The notes under the pieces are model-generated. The model was not told the origin of the DNA. It saw only the letters and a list, made by a program, of their open reading frames with translations, and did no database searches. A stretch of 64,000 nt of DNA from Clostridium sp. OM02-18AC (GTDB lineage Bacteria; Bacillota; Clostridia; Lachnospirales; Lachnospiraceae): positions 1 to 64,000 of the forward strand of contig NZ_QULW01000018.1 in assembly GCF_003481825.1 (NCBI RefSeq). Reading direction: 5' to 3'. This document shows, one piece after another, positions 63,181 to 64,000 of the stretch. How positions within the stretch are numbered: the first letter of the stretch is position 1; the number at the start of each line of letters is the position of its first letter. Both the position numbers and the translations under genes were made by a program.

Positions 63181-64000
63181 ATGGATTATATTGGATCTAC
63201 TTTGGTTAATCTTCTTCAGCAGACAGCTTTCTGCAATCTGACCTTTGGAAACTTTATCATGATCCTGGTGGCATTCGTCTTCCTGTATCTGGCAATCAGA
63301 AAAGGATTCGAGCCGCTCTTACTGGTTCCGATTGCATTTGGTATGTTGTTAGTTAATATCTATCCGGATATTATGGCTAACCCTGAAGATATGTCAAATG
63401 GTGTAGGCGGACTTCTTCACTACTTCTTCATTCTGGATGAGTGGAGTATCCTTCCGTCTCTGATTTTCATGGGTGTCGGCGCAATGACCGATTTCGGTCC
63501 GCTGATCGCAAACCCGAAGAGCTTCCTGCTTGGTGCAGCAGCTCAGTTTGGTATCTACAGTGCTTATTTCATGGCAATCTTCATGGGATTCAATGATAAG
63601 GCAGCAGCAGCAATCTCCATCATTGGTGGTGCAGATGGCCCGACCTCCATCTTCCTTGCTGGTAAGCTTGGACAGTCTGAGTTCATGGGACCGATCGCAG
63701 TAGCTGCTTACTCCTACATGGCTCTGGTTCCGATCATCCAGCCGCCGATCATGAAAGCGCTGACCACGGAGAAAGAGCGTAAGATCAAGATGGACCAGCT
63801 TCGTCCGGTATCCAAACTGGAGAAGATTCTGTTCCCGATCATCGTTACCGTAGTAGTCTGCCTGATTCTGCCGACTACCGCACCGCTTGTTGGTATGCTA
63901 ATGCTTGGTAACTTATTCCGTGAGTCCGGCGTTGTAAAACAGCTGACCGAGACTGCAAGCAATGCCCTGATGTACATCGTTGTTATCCTGCTTGGTACTT
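63181..64000 (+). CDS. sodium-translocating decarboxylase beta subunit (partial)
   Basis: The frame opens at ATG 63181 after GGAGGG and stays open to the window edge (273 codons seen; family length about 370-430). Hydrophobic spans and the segment SIIGGADGPTSIFLAGKLG near 142-160, whose Asp is implicated in sodium transport in OadB, identify it. It decarboxylates carboxybiotin in the membrane and exports sodium ions. The 3' end is outside the window. Confidence 0.92.
   Translation, partial: MDYIGSTLVNLLQQTAFCNLTFGNFIMILVAFVFLYLAIRKGFEPLLLVPIAFGMLLVNIYPDIMANPEDMSNGVGGLLHYFFILDEWSILPSLIFMGVGAMTDFGPLIANPKSFLLGAAAQFGIYSAYFMAIFMGFNDKAAAAISIIGGADGPTSIFLAGKLGQSEFMGPIAVAAYSYMALVPIIQPPIMKALTTEKERKIKMDQLRPVSKLEKILFPIIVTVVVCLILPTTAPLVGMLMLGNLFRESGVVKQLTETASNALMYIVVILLGT

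Noticed and set aside
1..64000. CRISPR arrays, tRNA or rRNA genes, origins
   Set aside because: No regularly spaced repeats, tRNA-like arms or rRNA segments were recognised on either strand.

Overview
The window looks like a chromosomal stretch of an anaerobic Firmicute, most likely a Lachnospiraceae-type gut Clostridium. The clues are strong AGGAGG ribosome sites, sigma-A promoters, a fructose PTS, a sodium-pumping biotin decarboxylase operon, a DUF6465 protein, and many LysR regulators (five intact, one broken, one HTH-only). No rRNA, tRNA, CRISPR array or transposase was seen.

Layout. 1-2 kb: C69 dipeptidase and an HTH-only LysR protein. 2-4.4 kb: LysR divergent from an isocitrate/isopropylmalate-type dehydrogenase. 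4.5-8.6 kb: RpiR regulator, 1-phosphofructokinase and fructose PTS. 9-12 kb: APC permease, GntR regulator, secreted cell-wall-repeat protein with a MerR-type promoter. 12.3-21 kb (cassette A): PrpF isomerase, YbhJ-type aconitase-family hydratase, MmgE/PrpD dehydratase, citrate-lyase-like CitD-CitE-CitF and a broken CitMHS transporter. 21-24 kb: LysR divergent from a broken dehydrogenase, then remnants of a four-carbon acid sugar kinase and a class II aldolase. 24-28 kb: an AT-rich insert with an SLC13-type permease, an esterase and a LysR. 28-36 kb (cassette B): a 2-hydroxycarboxylate transporter with an internal deletion, RraA/CHA-aldolase-like protein, aconitase, PrpF and a second YbhJ-type hydratase. 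36-39 kb: a LysR/transporter deletion chimera, an intact LysR and a shredded NADP-isocitrate dehydrogenase. 39-52 kb: D-amino acid transaminase, P1 peptidase, glutamine-amidotransferase-like hydrolase, a degenerate sigma-54-type regulator, a complete dipeptide/oligopeptide ABC transporter, an M55 D-aminopeptidase and an M42 peptidase. 52-60 kb: LysR, AzlCD exporter, DUF6465 protein, RNA methyltransferase, DUF1576 membrane protein, pseudouridine synthase with a dinB remnant, and a D-Ala-D-Ala carboxypeptidase. 60.4-64 kb: sodium-translocating acyl-CoA decarboxylase operon, whose beta subunit runs off the window.

The main theme is catabolism of tricarboxylic or branched hydroxy acids. Two paralogous cassettes share a PrpF isomerase and a YbhJ-type hydratase but differ in the cleaving enzyme: a citrate-lyase-like complex in A and an RraA-family aldolase in B. 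Each cassette is matched, through a similar promoter/operator, to its own dehydrogenase placed elsewhere. I infer two LysR regulons, A (12.2 and 22.0 kb) and B (3.1, 28.1 and 29.4 kb). Many genes in this theme are broken by clean deletions: all three dedicated transporters, one dehydrogenase, icd, and the kinase/aldolase pair. The island therefore looks either recently relaxed from selection or mis-assembled. The second theme is peptide scavenging, possibly of D-residue peptides, at 39-52 kb.
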